Positions 6,160 through 13,586 of a stretch of DNA of 17,764 nucleotides are shown here, in pieces; positions within the stretch are counted from its first letter, which is position 1; each line of letters starts with the position of its first letter. The position numbers and the translations under genes were made by a program. The DNA is from Donghicola sp036139795 (lineage in GTDB: Bacteria; Pseudomonadota; Alphaproteobacteria; Rhodobacterales; Rhodobacteraceae), in assembly GCA_036139795.1 (NCBI GenBank), contig JAYZYX010000171.1, forward strand, positions 1 to 17,764, in the 5' to 3' direction. The notes under the pieces are model-generated. The model saw only the letters and a list, made by a program, of their open reading frames with translations. It did not search any database and was not told the DNA's origin.

Positions 6160-8445
6160 ATGAAACCGAATTACGCACTGGCGCTCTCGTTTGACGGGAT
6201 CAGACTTTTAAGACGGACAAAGAACGGATGGCGCCCCTTGGGAGAGGTGGCGCTGGATTCTCCGCGCTTTTCAGAAGAAATGGCCGCGATGGTGGAAAAA
6301 GCCCGCGTCCATGCCCCTCATGGTGTGCGCTGTAAGGTTGTCATCCCCGAGGAACAGATCCGTTATCTGACCTTACCGACCAGCCAACCGGGCCGCGATA
6401 GAATCAATGCCCGTGCCGCGCTAGAGGGCCAGACACCCTATCCTGTAGAAGAGCTTAGCTTTGACTGTGCGGGCGCGGCGGATGGCACATTGCGGATTGC
6501 CGCCGTCGCACATGAGACGCTGGATGAGGCCGAAAGCTTCGCGCTGGACCACGGGCTAGAGCCTATGAGCTTCGTGGCGATCCCCTCGGATGAGAGCCTG
6601 TTTGAGGGCGAGCCCTATTTGGGCACCGCGCTGCACGCCCGCAAAACCCTGAAAAAAGGCGATAACGTCCGGCGCGATTCCGTCGTGATGCATATCCTTC
6701 CCCCCGAAGAAGAAGAGGCAGCCCCTACCCCTGCCGCCACGGCGAAAGACACTGACGACAAGGAAGATGTTCTGGCCAAAGCCAGCGCGGTGATGGCAAG
6801 TCCCGCCGCTGCGGCTGAGGCTGTTCCCGATGCTCCGTTTATCGATATCGAAGAGGCGGACGAATTTACTGACGCGCCCACTGCATCGCTGACAGCGCGG
6901 CGCGATGCGCCTGTTCCTCCTGCGCAGCCAAGCGGGCAGACCCTGAAAGCGGACCGCGAAGCCAAGGTTGGCATCTTCGGCGTGATTGGTGGTCTGCTGT
7001 CCGGCTTGCGTCCGCAGGCCGCGAATGGTCGGAAGTCCGGTTTGGGGCTTTTGATCGCCAGTGTCGCCGGTGTGTTCGTGGCAGGCATCGCAGCCTCGAT
7101 GTTGCTGCTTGGGGGCGGAACGGATGACACGGCCTCACTCGACCCTGACGTGGTCAATGTGACCGTCACGCCTGATGTGACAGGCGACAATGACGAAAGC
7201 GCGGGCGATCTGGCCGATCTGGACCATGAGCAGCTGCCCCCGACAACGCCCGCCCCTTCCCCCGAAGAGGCCAACACCACCCTTGCGATCTATGGTGCGC
7301 CCGAAGATCTGCTGCCGGTTCCGCCTGCGGTCGTTCCTGAACCGGAAACTGCCAAAGAGCCTGCCCAAGCCCCCCCTGCGCCCACCATCGTTCCCATGAC
7401 CGAGGCCGAGGCGCTGGCCCTTTATTCGCGCAGCGGCATCTATCCGCTGGCACCAGAACCGCCGCTGGCATTGGGTGAGGTCGGCAACGAAGACCTATAT
7501 GTTCCGTCCATGGACAACGCCGTGCCCTCACTGGACGCGGTGGCCTTGCCTTTGGCGACATCCTACAGCCACGATATTGTGCCGGACCGTCAAGGCCTGC
7601 CTCCTGCGGCAGAGCATGTCTTTGCGCTGGATGATAACGGCTTGGTCAAAGCCACCCCCGAAGGGACCTTGGCCCCCGATGGATACCGCGTCTACGCGGG
7701 CCGCCCTTCTGTCGTCCCGCCAGAGCGTCCCGTTCTGGAAACGCCGGAACCCGAGCCCGAAGCCGTCGCTGAAGCAGTGGCAAATGACTGGAAGATCCGC
7801 CCCCAGTCCCGCCCCCAAGACCTGATCCAAGAGGTCCAGCGCGCCAATCTTGGAGGCCGGACGCTGGACGAATTGGCCCAATTCCGCCCCCGCGCCCGTC
7901 CAGATGATCTGGTTCCCGCGCCCCTGCTGCCCGATCAGGGCGAAACCGCTGAGGCGGTCATGGCATCCCTGCGCGAAGCCACCGCAGGCGGCAGCACCGT
8001 TGATCTGGAGATGCTGCAAGGCAACCAGAACGTCGATCCCGAAGCCGAAGCTGACGCCATCCCCGATGAACTGGCCACCGCATCGCTGATGCCAAAGGCC
8101 CGCCCGTCGAACTTTGAAAAGACCGTTCGCAAGGCAACCCCTGAGCCAGAAGCCCCCGCGCCGCAAAAGCGCACGGCCTCTGCCGCCCCTTCGATCCCGT
8201 CCAAGGCCTCGGTCCAGAAAGCGGCAACCGAAGATAACGTGCTGAACCTCAAGAAAACAAACCTGATCGGGGTGTACGGCGCCTCCAGCGACCGTCGCGC
8301 CTTGGTGCGCCTGTCCAATGGCCGCTACAAAAAGGTCAAGGTCGGTGACACGCTGGATGGTGGCCGTGTGGCTGCCATCGGCTCGGACGATTTGAAGCTG
8401 GTCAAAGGTGGCCGGAACATCGTGCTCACCATTCCCCAGAGCTAA
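6160..8445 (+). CDS. Single-pass membrane protein with PilM/GspL-like N-terminus and PilP/GspC-like C-terminus
   Basis: 761 residues from ATG 6160, which has a GGTAAG stretch 7 bases upstream; the frame opens at 6118 but that stretch has no ribosome-binding site. Residues 1-160 resemble the actin-like fold of PilM/GspL (ALALSFDGIRLLRR, then VVIPEEQIRYLTLP, then TPYPVEELSFD). An acidic, alanine/proline-rich stretch follows. A basic RKSG patch precedes one membrane helix (about 295-317), predicting N-inside, C-outside. A long Pro/Ala/Glu-rich periplasmic region carries a TPEGTLAPDG-YAGRP block (499-516) and three RPxxRPxx(L/F)-like motifs. Residues 693-761 resemble the PilP/GspC homology region (LIGVYGASSDRRALVRL, then GRYKKVKVGDTLDGGRV). 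No other pilus or type II secretion gene is nearby. Domain calls are by pattern only. Confidence 0.7.
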   Translation: MKPNYALALSFDGIRLLRRTKNGWRPLGEVALDSPRFSEEMAAMVEKARVHAPHGVRCKVVIPEEQIRYLTLPTSQPGRDRINARAALEGQTPYPVEELSFDCAGAADGTLRIAAVAHETLDEAESFALDHGLEPMSFVAIPSDESLFEGEPYLGTALHARKTLKKGDNVRRDSVVMHILPPEEEEAAPTPAATAKDTDDKEDVLAKASAVMASPAAAAEAVPDAPFIDIEEADEFTDAPTASLTARRDAPVPPAQPSGQTLKADREAKVGIFGVIGGLLSGLRPQAANGRKSGLGLLIASVAGVFVAGIAASMLLLGGGTDDTASLDPDVVNVTVTPDVTGDNDESAGDLADLDHEQLPPTTPAPSPEEANTTLAIYGAPEDLLPVPPAVVPEPETAKEPAQAPPAPTIVPMTEAEALALYSRSGIYPLAPEPPLALGEVGNEDLYVPSMDNAVPSLDAVALPLATSYSHDIVPDRQGLPPAAEHVFALDDNGLVKATPEGTLAPDGYRVYAGRPSVVPPERPVLETPEPEPEAVAEAVANDWKIRPQSRPQDLIQEVQRANLGGRTLDELAQFRPRARPDDLVPAPLLPDQGETAEAVMASLREATAGGSTVDLEMLQGNQNVDPEAEADAIPDELATASLMPKARPSNFEKTVRKATPEPEAPAPQKRTASAAPSIPSKASVQKAATEDNVLNLKKTNLIGVYGASSDRRALVRLSNGRYKKVKVGDTLDGGRVAAIGSDDLKLVKGGRNIVLTIPQS

Positions 8446-8452
8446 ATTTTAG

Positions 8453-8484
8453 CGCCTGTCTCTGCACAAAAGAGACAGGCGTTT
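8453..8484 (+). terminator. Terminator of the PilM/PilP-like fusion gene
   Basis: An 11-bp perfect stem (CGCCTGTCTCT at 8453-8463 with AGAGACAGGCG at 8471-8481) with a 7-base loop is followed by TTT. It lies 8 bases past the stop codon and separates this gene from the antiporter gene. Confidence 0.75.
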
Positions 8485-8504
8485 GAAATAATATCTATCG
8501 CCTA

Positions 8505-8533
8505 TTCAAAATAGAATGGCGCGGAACAATAAT
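8505..8533 (+). promoter_or_regulatory. Candidate promoter of the antiporter gene
   Basis: TTCAAA (8505-8510), a 17-base spacer and AATAAT (8528-8533) lie in an AT-rich stretch 25 bases before the start codon. Overlapping alternatives exist in the same AT-rich region. Confidence 0.35.
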
Positions 8534-8557
8534 GGCTTAAGTTAGTTGAGCCAATAA

Positions 8558-10441
8558 ATGCAGAACATCCTTTTCGACATCGCTGTCTATTTGCTGGCCG
8601 CTGTTGTGGCCGTACCCATTGCCGCGCGCTTGGGCCTTGGATCCGTCTTGGGCTATATCGCTGCGGGCATCATCATCGGACCGATCCTAGGGATTGTCGG
8701 GTCTGAAACCCAAGATCTACAACACTTCGCCGAATACGGCGTTGTGGTGATGCTGTTCCTGATCGGGCTAGAGCTGGAACCCCGCGTCCTTTGGGACATG
8801 CGGCAAAAGCTGCTTGGCATGGGCGGGATGCAGGTTCTGGTGACCGGCGCGCTGATCACCGCGGCCGGCATTGCATTGGACTGGCCGTGGGAGACTTCGC
8901 TGGCGGCAGGGATGATCTTCTCGCTGTCATCAACTGCGATCGTGCTGCAAACCCTGTCAGAGAAAGGTCTGGTTCAGACCAACGGCGGCCGTGCGACCTT
9001 TGCAGTGCTGCTCACGCAGGACATCGCGGTCATTCCCATGCTGGCTCTGATGCCGCTGCTGGCCGCGAACGTTGCGCCGGGCTTTGCGCCCGACGGGTCA
9101 ATCACACGGGCATCGGCAGACGCGGCTGAACATGGCCATAGCCTGCTGGAAGGGTTGCCCGGTTGGGGTGTGACCCTTGTCACCTTGGGCGCAGTGGCTG
9201 CGGTCATTCTGACCGGCATCTACCTGACGCGCCCGCTGTTCCGCTACATCCACTCTGCCAAACTGCGCGAGATGTACACCGCGCTGGCCCTGCTGATCGT
9301 TGTCAGCATTGCAACACTGATGTCTGCCGTTGGCCTCTCGCCTGCGCTTGGCACCTTCTTGGCTGGTGTGGTTCTGGCCAACACCGAATTCCGCCATGAG
9401 CTGGAAACCGACCTTGAGCCCTTCAAGGGCCTGCTGCTTGGCCTCTTTTTCATCACTGTCGGTGCGGGCATCAACTTTGGCCTCTTGTTCAAGAACCCCT
9501 TGGGGATCTTTGGCATGGCACTGGCGATCATCCTGATCAAAGCCGCCGTCCTTTACACTATCGCCCGCGTCTTCAAACTGCGGATGCGGGGCCGTTGGCT
9601 GTTCACCCTTGGTCTTGCCCAAGCGGGCGAGTTCGGCTTTGTACTGGTCTCCTTCGCCACCCAGCTTCGGGTGCTGGACGGCAAGCTCAGCCAGCAGTTC
9701 CTGCTGGTGATCGCTTTGACCATGCTGATTACTCCGGCGCTGTTCATCCTGTTTGACCTTCAGGCCCGCCGCGCGAAAGAGCGTGACCCGACCGCCCCCG
9801 AAGACATCATCGACGACCAAGGCCCGATCATCATCGCTGGCATCGGGCGCTTCGGTCAGATCGTGAACAGCCTTGTGCAGTCCTGTGGCTATAAGACTGT
9901 CGTGATCGACCACGACATCAAAACGATCGAGTTGATGCGCAAGTTCGGCTTCAAGGGCTTTTTCGGCGATCCAACCCGTCCTGATCTGCTGCGCGCTGCG
10001 GGCCTTGCGGATGCGCGAATTCTGGTCGTTGCACTGGATGATCCGGCAGCCACCACAAAGCTGGTGAAATACGCCCGCAAACAGCATCCCGACCTGCACA
10101 TCATCGCCCGCGCCGCAGACCGGAACCACGTCTATCACCTCTACGCTGCCGGTGCCGACGATATCGTGCGTGAGATGTTCGACAGCTCGCTACGTGCAGG
10201 GCGCTATGTGCTGGAAAACATCGGCCTCACCGAATTCGAGGCCGCCGAGGCCGAGCGCGTTTTCTACCAGCATGACCGCTATACCGTGGCCGAGCTTGCC
10301 AAGGTCTGGGACCCCAAAATCCCCGCCGAGCAGAACAAGGAATACATCGCCCGCGCCCGTGAACTGGAAAAAGAGCTGGAGGCCAACCTGATGGAGCAGC
10401 TTGAACAATACAGCCGGGTAAAGAAAAGGCTGTCAGAGTGA
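8558..10441 (+). CDS. KefB/KefC-type monovalent cation:proton antiporter (CPA2) with RCK/TrkA-N domain
   Basis: This 627-residue inner-membrane protein exchanges K+ or Na+ for H+. The N-terminal ~400 residues form the hydrophobic Na+/H+ exchanger domain with family markers: GYIAAGIIIGP, VVMLFLIGLELEP, SLSSTAIVLQ, ETDLEPFKGLLLGLFF (Asp285 matching the regulatory loop of KefC) and LAQAGEFGFVL. The cytoplasmic part is a TrkA-N Rossmann domain with GIGRFG at 428-433 and VVIDHD ending at 453, which binds a nucleotide and gates transport, followed by a coiled, charged tail. In E. coli the Kef systems respond to glutathione adducts; whether this one does cannot be told, and no KefF/KefG-like partner is adjacent. 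The ribosome-binding site is weak (GAG). Its stop codon lies in the loop of the cobT terminator. Confidence 0.93.
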   Translation: MQNILFDIAVYLLAAVVAVPIAARLGLGSVLGYIAAGIIIGPILGIVGSETQDLQHFAEYGVVVMLFLIGLELEPRVLWDMRQKLLGMGGMQVLVTGALITAAGIALDWPWETSLAAGMIFSLSSTAIVLQTLSEKGLVQTNGGRATFAVLLTQDIAVIPMLALMPLLAANVAPGFAPDGSITRASADAAEHGHSLLEGLPGWGVTLVTLGAVAAVILTGIYLTRPLFRYIHSAKLREMYTALALLIVVSIATLMSAVGLSPALGTFLAGVVLANTEFRHELETDLEPFKGLLLGLFFITVGAGINFGLLFKNPLGIFGMALAIILIKAAVLYTIARVFKLRMRGRWLFTLGLAQAGEFGFVLVSFATQLRVLDGKLSQQFLLVIALTMLITPALFILFDLQARRAKERDPTAPEDIIDDQGPIIIAGIGRFGQIVNSLVQSCGYKTVVIDHDIKTIELMRKFGFKGFFGDPTRPDLLRAAGLADARILVVALDDPAATTKLVKYARKQHPDLHIIARAADRNHVYHLYAAGADDIVREMFDSSLRAGRYVLENIGLTEFEAAEAERVFYQHDRYTVAELAKVWDPKIPAEQNKEYIARARELEKELEANLMEQLEQYSRVKKRLSE

Positions 10442-10451
10442 TCTGACAGCC
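10421..10451 (-). terminator. cobT terminator overlapping the 3' end of the antiporter gene
   Basis: A perfect 10-bp stem (GGCTGTCAGA at 10428-10437 with TCTGACAGCC at 10442-10451) has a 4-base loop that holds the antiporter stop codon. On the minus strand it is followed by TTTTCTT, 27 bases past the cobT stop. On the plus strand no T-run follows, so it serves mainly cobT. Confidence 0.78.
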
Positions 10452-10478
10452 CCTCAATTCTTCTGCAATCAGGCTGGT

Positions 10479-11495
10479 TCAGCCGTCGCTAACACCGGCC
10501 TCAGCAAAGGTCGCCATGCCCGAATGGCAGGCGACAGCGCCTTTCAGCACGCCAATGGCCAGCGCCGCACCGGAGCCTTCACCAAGGCGCAAGCCCAGAT
10601 CAAGCAAAGGCTTTTTGTCCAGCGCCTCAAGCAGTTTGATATGGCCTGCTTCTTCGCTCTTATGACCGGCGACTGTGTGATCCAACGCACCCGCCACCGA
10701 CTGCGCCAGAACGGATGCGGCCGCACAGCAGATGTAGCCATCCAGAATCACCGGAATCCCAAGGGTCCGCGCACGGGCAATCGCACCGGCCATCGCTGCA
10801 AGCTCTCGTCCGCCCACATGGGCCAGCACCGCCATAGGCGAGGTCATTGCCGCTTTGTGCAGAGAAACCGCGCGCTCGATCACATCGGCTTTACGGGCCA
10901 CGCCCGCATCGTCCAGACCTGTGCCGCGACCGGCCCACATGGCCGCATCGCCGCCAAACAACGCATAGGCAATGGCCGCAGCAGCAGTGGTGTTGCCGAT
11001 GCCCATCTCGCCCACGACCAGCAGATCCGATCCGGCATCCACCGCACCCCAGCCTGCTTTCAACGCGGCATCCAGTTCATCCGCGCTCATGGCGGGGGCC
11101 TGCGTGAAATCGGCAGTGGGGCGATCCAGTTCCAGCGCAACCACATCCATCTTGGCCCCGTGCATCTTTGCCAACTGGTTGATTGCAGCACCCCCAGCCT
11201 CAAAGTTTGCCACCATCTGGACAGTCACCTCGGCGGGAAACGCCGAGATCCCCTGCGCCACCACACCATGGTTGCCCGCAAAGATGATCACCTGAGGCGC
11301 CGAAACCTGCGGCTTATCCGTCCCGCGCCAGCCACCATACCAGATCGCCAGCTCCTCAAGACGGCCCAACGCGCCCGGCGGCTTGGTCAGAACCCCGTTC
11401 CGCGCCGCTGCTGCCGCAACCGCTGCTGCGTCCGGTCCCCGCGCCTCTTCCAGCGCCTTGACCACTTCATCTGCAAAGGTTTTCCCATTCGCCAT
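10479..11495 (-). CDS. cobT: Nicotinate-nucleotide--dimethylbenzimidazole phosphoribosyltransferase CobT
   Basis: CobT transfers phosphoribose from nicotinate mononucleotide to 5,6-dimethylbenzimidazole, giving alpha-ribazole phosphate for the lower ligand of cobalamin. The 338-residue protein is full length. Visible blocks: KPPGALGRLE (38-47), IIFAGNHGVV with GNHG at 74-77, VGEMGIGNTTAAAA (161-174) and LRLGEGSGAA, whose Glu306 corresponds to the catalytic base. A strong AGGAGGT ribosome-binding site precedes the ATG. It is divergent from cobS across 71 bases, far too short for a cobalamin riboswitch. (In the older Pseudomonas naming this is CobU.). Confidence 0.97.
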   Translation of the reverse strand: MANGKTFADEVVKALEEARGPDAAAVAAAAARNGVLTKPPGALGRLEELAIWYGGWRGTDKPQVSAPQVIIFAGNHGVVAQGISAFPAEVTVQMVANFEAGGAAINQLAKMHGAKMDVVALELDRPTADFTQAPAMSADELDAALKAGWGAVDAGSDLLVVGEMGIGNTTAAAAIAYALFGGDAAMWAGRGTGLDDAGVARKADVIERAVSLHKAAMTSPMAVLAHVGGRELAAMAGAIARARTLGIPVILDGYICCAAASVLAQSVAGALDHTVAGHKSEEAGHIKLLEALDKKPLLDLGLRLGEGSGAALAIGVLKGAVACHSGMATFAEAGVSDG

Positions 11496-11507
11496 GATGA
11501 CCTCCTG

Positions 11508-11536
11508 TTGATCCCGCCCCTACGGGCATGTTTAAC
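11508..11536 (+). promoter_or_regulatory. Candidate cobS promoter
   Basis: TTGATC (11508-11513), a 17-base spacer and TTTAAC (11531-11536) lie 30 bases before the cobS start in the cobT-cobS divergent spacer. The -35 lies close to the cobT ribosome-binding site on the other strand. Confidence 0.4.
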
Positions 11537-11566
11537 CGTGGCTAGTCCTAGACAAGCGATCTGCCC

Positions 11567-12325
11567 ATGACACAGCGTTCCTTCCACTGGCAAGACCTGC
11601 CCGCCGCTTTAGGCCTTTTGTCGCGCCTTCCGATCTCTGTCGATCCGGCCAGAGCGACCGCCCGCAGCGCAGAGGCGACCTGGGCCTATCCCATTGCGGG
11701 CGCGATCCTTGGCGCCTGTACTGGCACAGCCGCCCTTGCCGCGCAATTCATCGGCCTGCCCCCTGTGGCACAAGCCCTTGCCGCCCTCACCGCCTCCGTG
11801 ATTCTGACCGGCGCCATGCACGAAGACGGGCTTGCCGACAGCGCCGACGGCCTCTGGGGCGGCTGGACCAAGGACCGCCGGCTCGAGATCATGAAAGACA
11901 GCCGCACCGGAGCCTATGGCGTCATCGCCATCGCCCTCAGCCTCCTGTGGCGCGCAGCCCTGCTCACCACACTCTTTGAAGCCACACCGCAGATGGCCCT
12001 CCCGATCTGCATCGGGCTCGGCGCCCTCAGCCGCGCAGGCCTGCCCCTTATGATGGGACAAATGCCCCAAGCCCGCCAAGGCGGCCTCTCGGCCTCTGTA
12101 GGCCGCCCCAAGGCGCTGCCTGCCATCGTCGGCCCGATGATCGGCATCGCAATCGCCCTGCCCCTCATCGGCCTTTTCCCCTGCCTCGCTGCCGCCATCA
12201 TCCTCGGCCTTTGGGCCGCCATCGCCATGCGCAAAATCGGCGGGCAGACCGGCGATATCCTCGGTGCCTCCCAACAACTGACCGAGATCGCCGCCCTGAT
12301 CGCCCTCACGGCTTCTTTATTGTAA
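11567..12325 (+). CDS. cobS: Adenosylcobinamide-GDP ribazoletransferase CobS
   Basis: CobS (CobV in the Pseudomonas naming) is the membrane enzyme that joins adenosylcobinamide-GDP to alpha-ribazole or its phosphate, the last step of cobalamin assembly. The 252-residue protein is strongly hydrophobic with several membrane helices. It carries the family signature HEDGLADSADGLWGGW (85-100), whose acidic residues bind metal, followed by KDSRTGAYGVIAIALSLL. The early LGLLSRLPISVDP block is also typical. It is divergent from cobT. The ribosome-binding site is weak. Codon choice in the second half is very rich in CTC and GCC. Its last codons and stop overlap copy C of the CTTCTT-N8-AAATACTC element; no clear plus-strand terminator follows. 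Confidence 0.95.
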   Translation: MTQRSFHWQDLPAALGLLSRLPISVDPARATARSAEATWAYPIAGAILGACTGTAALAAQFIGLPPVAQALAALTASVILTGAMHEDGLADSADGLWGGWTKDRRLEIMKDSRTGAYGVIAIALSLLWRAALLTTLFEATPQMALPICIGLGALSRAGLPLMMGQMPQARQGGLSASVGRPKALPAIVGPMIGIAIALPLIGLFPCLAAAIILGLWAAIAMRKIGGQTGDILGASQQLTEIAALIALTASLL

Positions 12326-12333
12326 AAATACTC
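12312..12333 (+). repeat. Copy C of the CTTCTT-N8-AAATACTC element
   Basis: The 22-base element has the same CTTCTT and AAATACTC blocks and the same spacing as the copies at 9-30 and 79-100. It overlaps the end of cobS; the cobS stop TAA is at 12323-12325. The A+T content contrasts sharply with the GC-rich surroundings. Confidence 0.6.
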
Positions 12334-12363
12334 AAGGCCCGCCCCTAACCGCCAAGCGAGACA

Positions 12364-12397
12364 CAAAAGAAAAGGGCCGCGTCCAAAGACACGGCCC
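12364..12397 (-). terminator. carD terminator
   Basis: A 10-bp stem with one G-T pair (12374-12383 with 12388-12397) closes a 4-base loop. On the minus strand it is followed by TTTTCTTTT and lies 27 bases past the carD stop codon. Confidence 0.85.
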
Positions 12398-12424
12398 CTA
12401 TTCCTGTTGGCCTGACGATACTTG

Positions 12425-12934
12425 TTACGCAGCGCGCGACGTCAGAACATCATCAACTTTCTTGGCAGCAGCGACCTCGTCACCACCAGTCACGGCAGCA
12501 ACTTCACGGGTCAGACGCTCCAGAGCCGCTTCATACAGCTGACGCTCCGAGTAGCTCTGCTCGCGCTGGTCATCGGCGCGGTGCAGATCACGCACCACTT
12601 CCGCGATCGAGATCAGATCGCCCGAGTTGATTTTCTGTTCATATTCCTGAGCGCGACGCGACCACATCGCGCGCTTGACCTTGGCTTTGCCCTTCAGGGT
12701 CGCCATCGCCTGCGAGATAACATCCGGCGTCGAGAGTGACCGCAGACCTGCTTCGGTGGCCTTATTGGTGGGCACACGCAGGGTCATCTTGTCTTTCTCG
12801 AACGAGATCACAAACAGTTCCAGTTTCAGACCGGCAATCTCTTGCTCTTCGATCGAAACAATCTGGCCAACCCCGTGGGCGGGGTAGACAACGTAATCAT
12901 CGGGACGAAACTCGGGGGTCTTAGATTTGCTCAT
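12425..12934 (-). CDS. carD: CarD/CdnL-family RNA polymerase-binding transcription regulator
   Basis: CarD binds the RNA polymerase beta subunit and promoter DNA and stabilises open complexes. The 169-residue protein has an N-terminal Tudor-like RNA-polymerase-interacting domain (FRPDDYVVYPAHGVGQIVSIEEQEI, continuing to MTLRVPTNKA) and a helical DNA-binding C-terminus (KRAMWSRRAQEYEQKINSGD, later ERQLYEAALERL). I chose the ATG at 12934 because it has an AAGGA ribosome-binding site and matches the family start. An open frame runs 40 codons further upstream but resembles leader, not protein. It is the last gene of the minus-strand cluster, with a candidate promoter at 13079-13107 that would give a leader of about 138 bases. 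Confidence 0.95.
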   Translation of the reverse strand: MSKSKTPEFRPDDYVVYPAHGVGQIVSIEEQEIAGLKLELFVISFEKDKMTLRVPTNKATEAGLRSLSTPDVISQAMATLKGKAKVKRAMWSRRAQEYEQKINSGDLISIAEVVRDLHRADDQREQSYSERQLYEAALERLTREVAAVTGGDEVAAAKKVDDVLTSRAA

Positions 12935-13078
12935 GCAATCCTTCCTCGCACGATACAACAGAGCCGAAAAAACCGTACCGCATCCCATCGGGTTGCGAAC
13001 GGTGTGTATACTCTGTCGCTGATAGAATGCCCCCAGACTGCCGTCAGGGAACACTGCAGGTTTCCGCTATAAGCCGAA

Positions 13079-13107
13079 TGTATAACATAAAATTAGCCCC
13101 GACACAA
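13079..13107 (-). promoter_or_regulatory. Candidate carD promoter
   Basis: On the minus strand TTGTGT (13102-13107), a 17-base spacer and TATACA (13079-13084) form a plausible promoter. The -35 lies in the loop of the terminator hairpin downstream of fdxA, so fdxA termination and carD initiation would share sequence. Confidence 0.4.
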
Positions 13108-13115
13108 ATCGGGGC
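13089..13115 (-). terminator. fdxA terminator hairpin
   Basis: A 7-bp perfect stem (GCCCCGA at 13096-13102 with TCGGGGC at 13109-13115) has a 6-base loop. On the minus strand it is followed by TAATTTTAT. The T-run is interrupted, so termination may be incomplete and some transcripts may read into carD. Confidence 0.6.
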
Positions 13116-13119
13116 ATCA

Positions 13120-13168
13120 CATCCCTGAATCCTCAGGGAATCAAAGGGATGTTAAGAAACACCCCTTT
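13120..13168 (-). other. Tandem stem-loops in the fdxA 3' region
   Basis: Two hairpins precede the terminator hairpin. One pairs 13143-13153 with 13158-13168 (11 positions, one mismatch, 4-base loop). The next pairs CCCTGA at 13123-13128 with TCAGGG at 13133-13138. An alternative pairing of CATCCCT (13120-13126) with AGGGATG (13145-13151) is incompatible with both. The region starts 21 bases past the fdxA stop. Confidence 0.55.
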
Positions 13169-13189
13169 AAATCTGCGAATCAGACGTAC

Positions 13190-13528
13190 TTATCCGCCTT
13201 CGCCGGGCGCTTCAGAGAAGTACTTGTTCAGCTTGTCGGTCTCGCCGTCACGCTCTTCTGCTTCGGGCAGCTGGTCTTTCTTGGTGACCAGAACCGGCCA
13301 AAGCTCAGAGTACTTGCGGTTGAATTCGACCCATTTGTCCATATCCGGCTCGGTATCGGGGCGGATCGCGTCGGCGGGGCATTCCGGTTCACACACACCA
13401 CAGTCGATGCACTCATCCGGATGGATGACCAGCATGTTTTCACCCTCGTAGAAGCAATCCACAGGGCAAACCTCGACACAGTCGGTATATTTGCAGGCGA
13501 TGCAGTTATCAGTAACGACGTACGTCAT
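13190..13528 (-). CDS. fdxA: Seven-iron ferredoxin FdxA ([3Fe-4S][4Fe-4S])
   Basis: This 112-residue electron carrier starts MTYVVTDNCIACKYTDC. Cysteines at 9, 12, 17, 21 and 25 and the second cluster motif CIDCGVCEPECP (Cys40, 43, 46, 50) follow the layout of Azotobacter-type 7Fe ferredoxins, in which the first site with C-x7-C holds the 3Fe cluster. The acidic C-terminal extension after the clusters (about 55-112) is also typical. It is cytoplasmic; the redox partner is unknown. The gene follows the S4 protein gene by 50 bases, with a candidate promoter whose -35 overlaps that gene's stop. The order S4 protein, fdxA, carD suggests a conserved alphaproteobacterial cluster. Confidence 0.96.
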   Translation of the reverse strand: MTYVVTDNCIACKYTDCVEVCPVDCFYEGENMLVIHPDECIDCGVCEPECPADAIRPDTEPDMDKWVEFNRKYSELWPVLVTKKDQLPEAEERDGETDKLNKYFSEAPGEGG

Positions 13529-13557
13529 CGGTCTCTCGCTCTTTCACTCGTCGCGGA

Positions 13558-13586
13558 TAGCTAGGACAGCCTGCCAAATCATTCAA
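13558..13586 (-). promoter_or_regulatory. Candidate fdxA promoter
   Basis: On the minus strand TTGAAT (13581-13586), a 17-base spacer and TAGCTA (13558-13563) lie 29 bases before the fdxA start codon. The -35 overlaps the stop codon of the upstream S4 gene. The last -10 base is A, not T. Confidence 0.45.

Noticed and set aside
11496..11566. Cobalamin riboswitch between cobT and cobS
   Set aside because: The spacer is only 71 bases, shorter than any cobalamin riboswitch, and no B12-box-like sequence is visible.
12935..13054. 40-residue N-terminal extension of CarD
   Set aside because: The residues are unlike CarD, ATG 12934 has a good ribosome-binding site, and the stretch lies within the likely carD leader.
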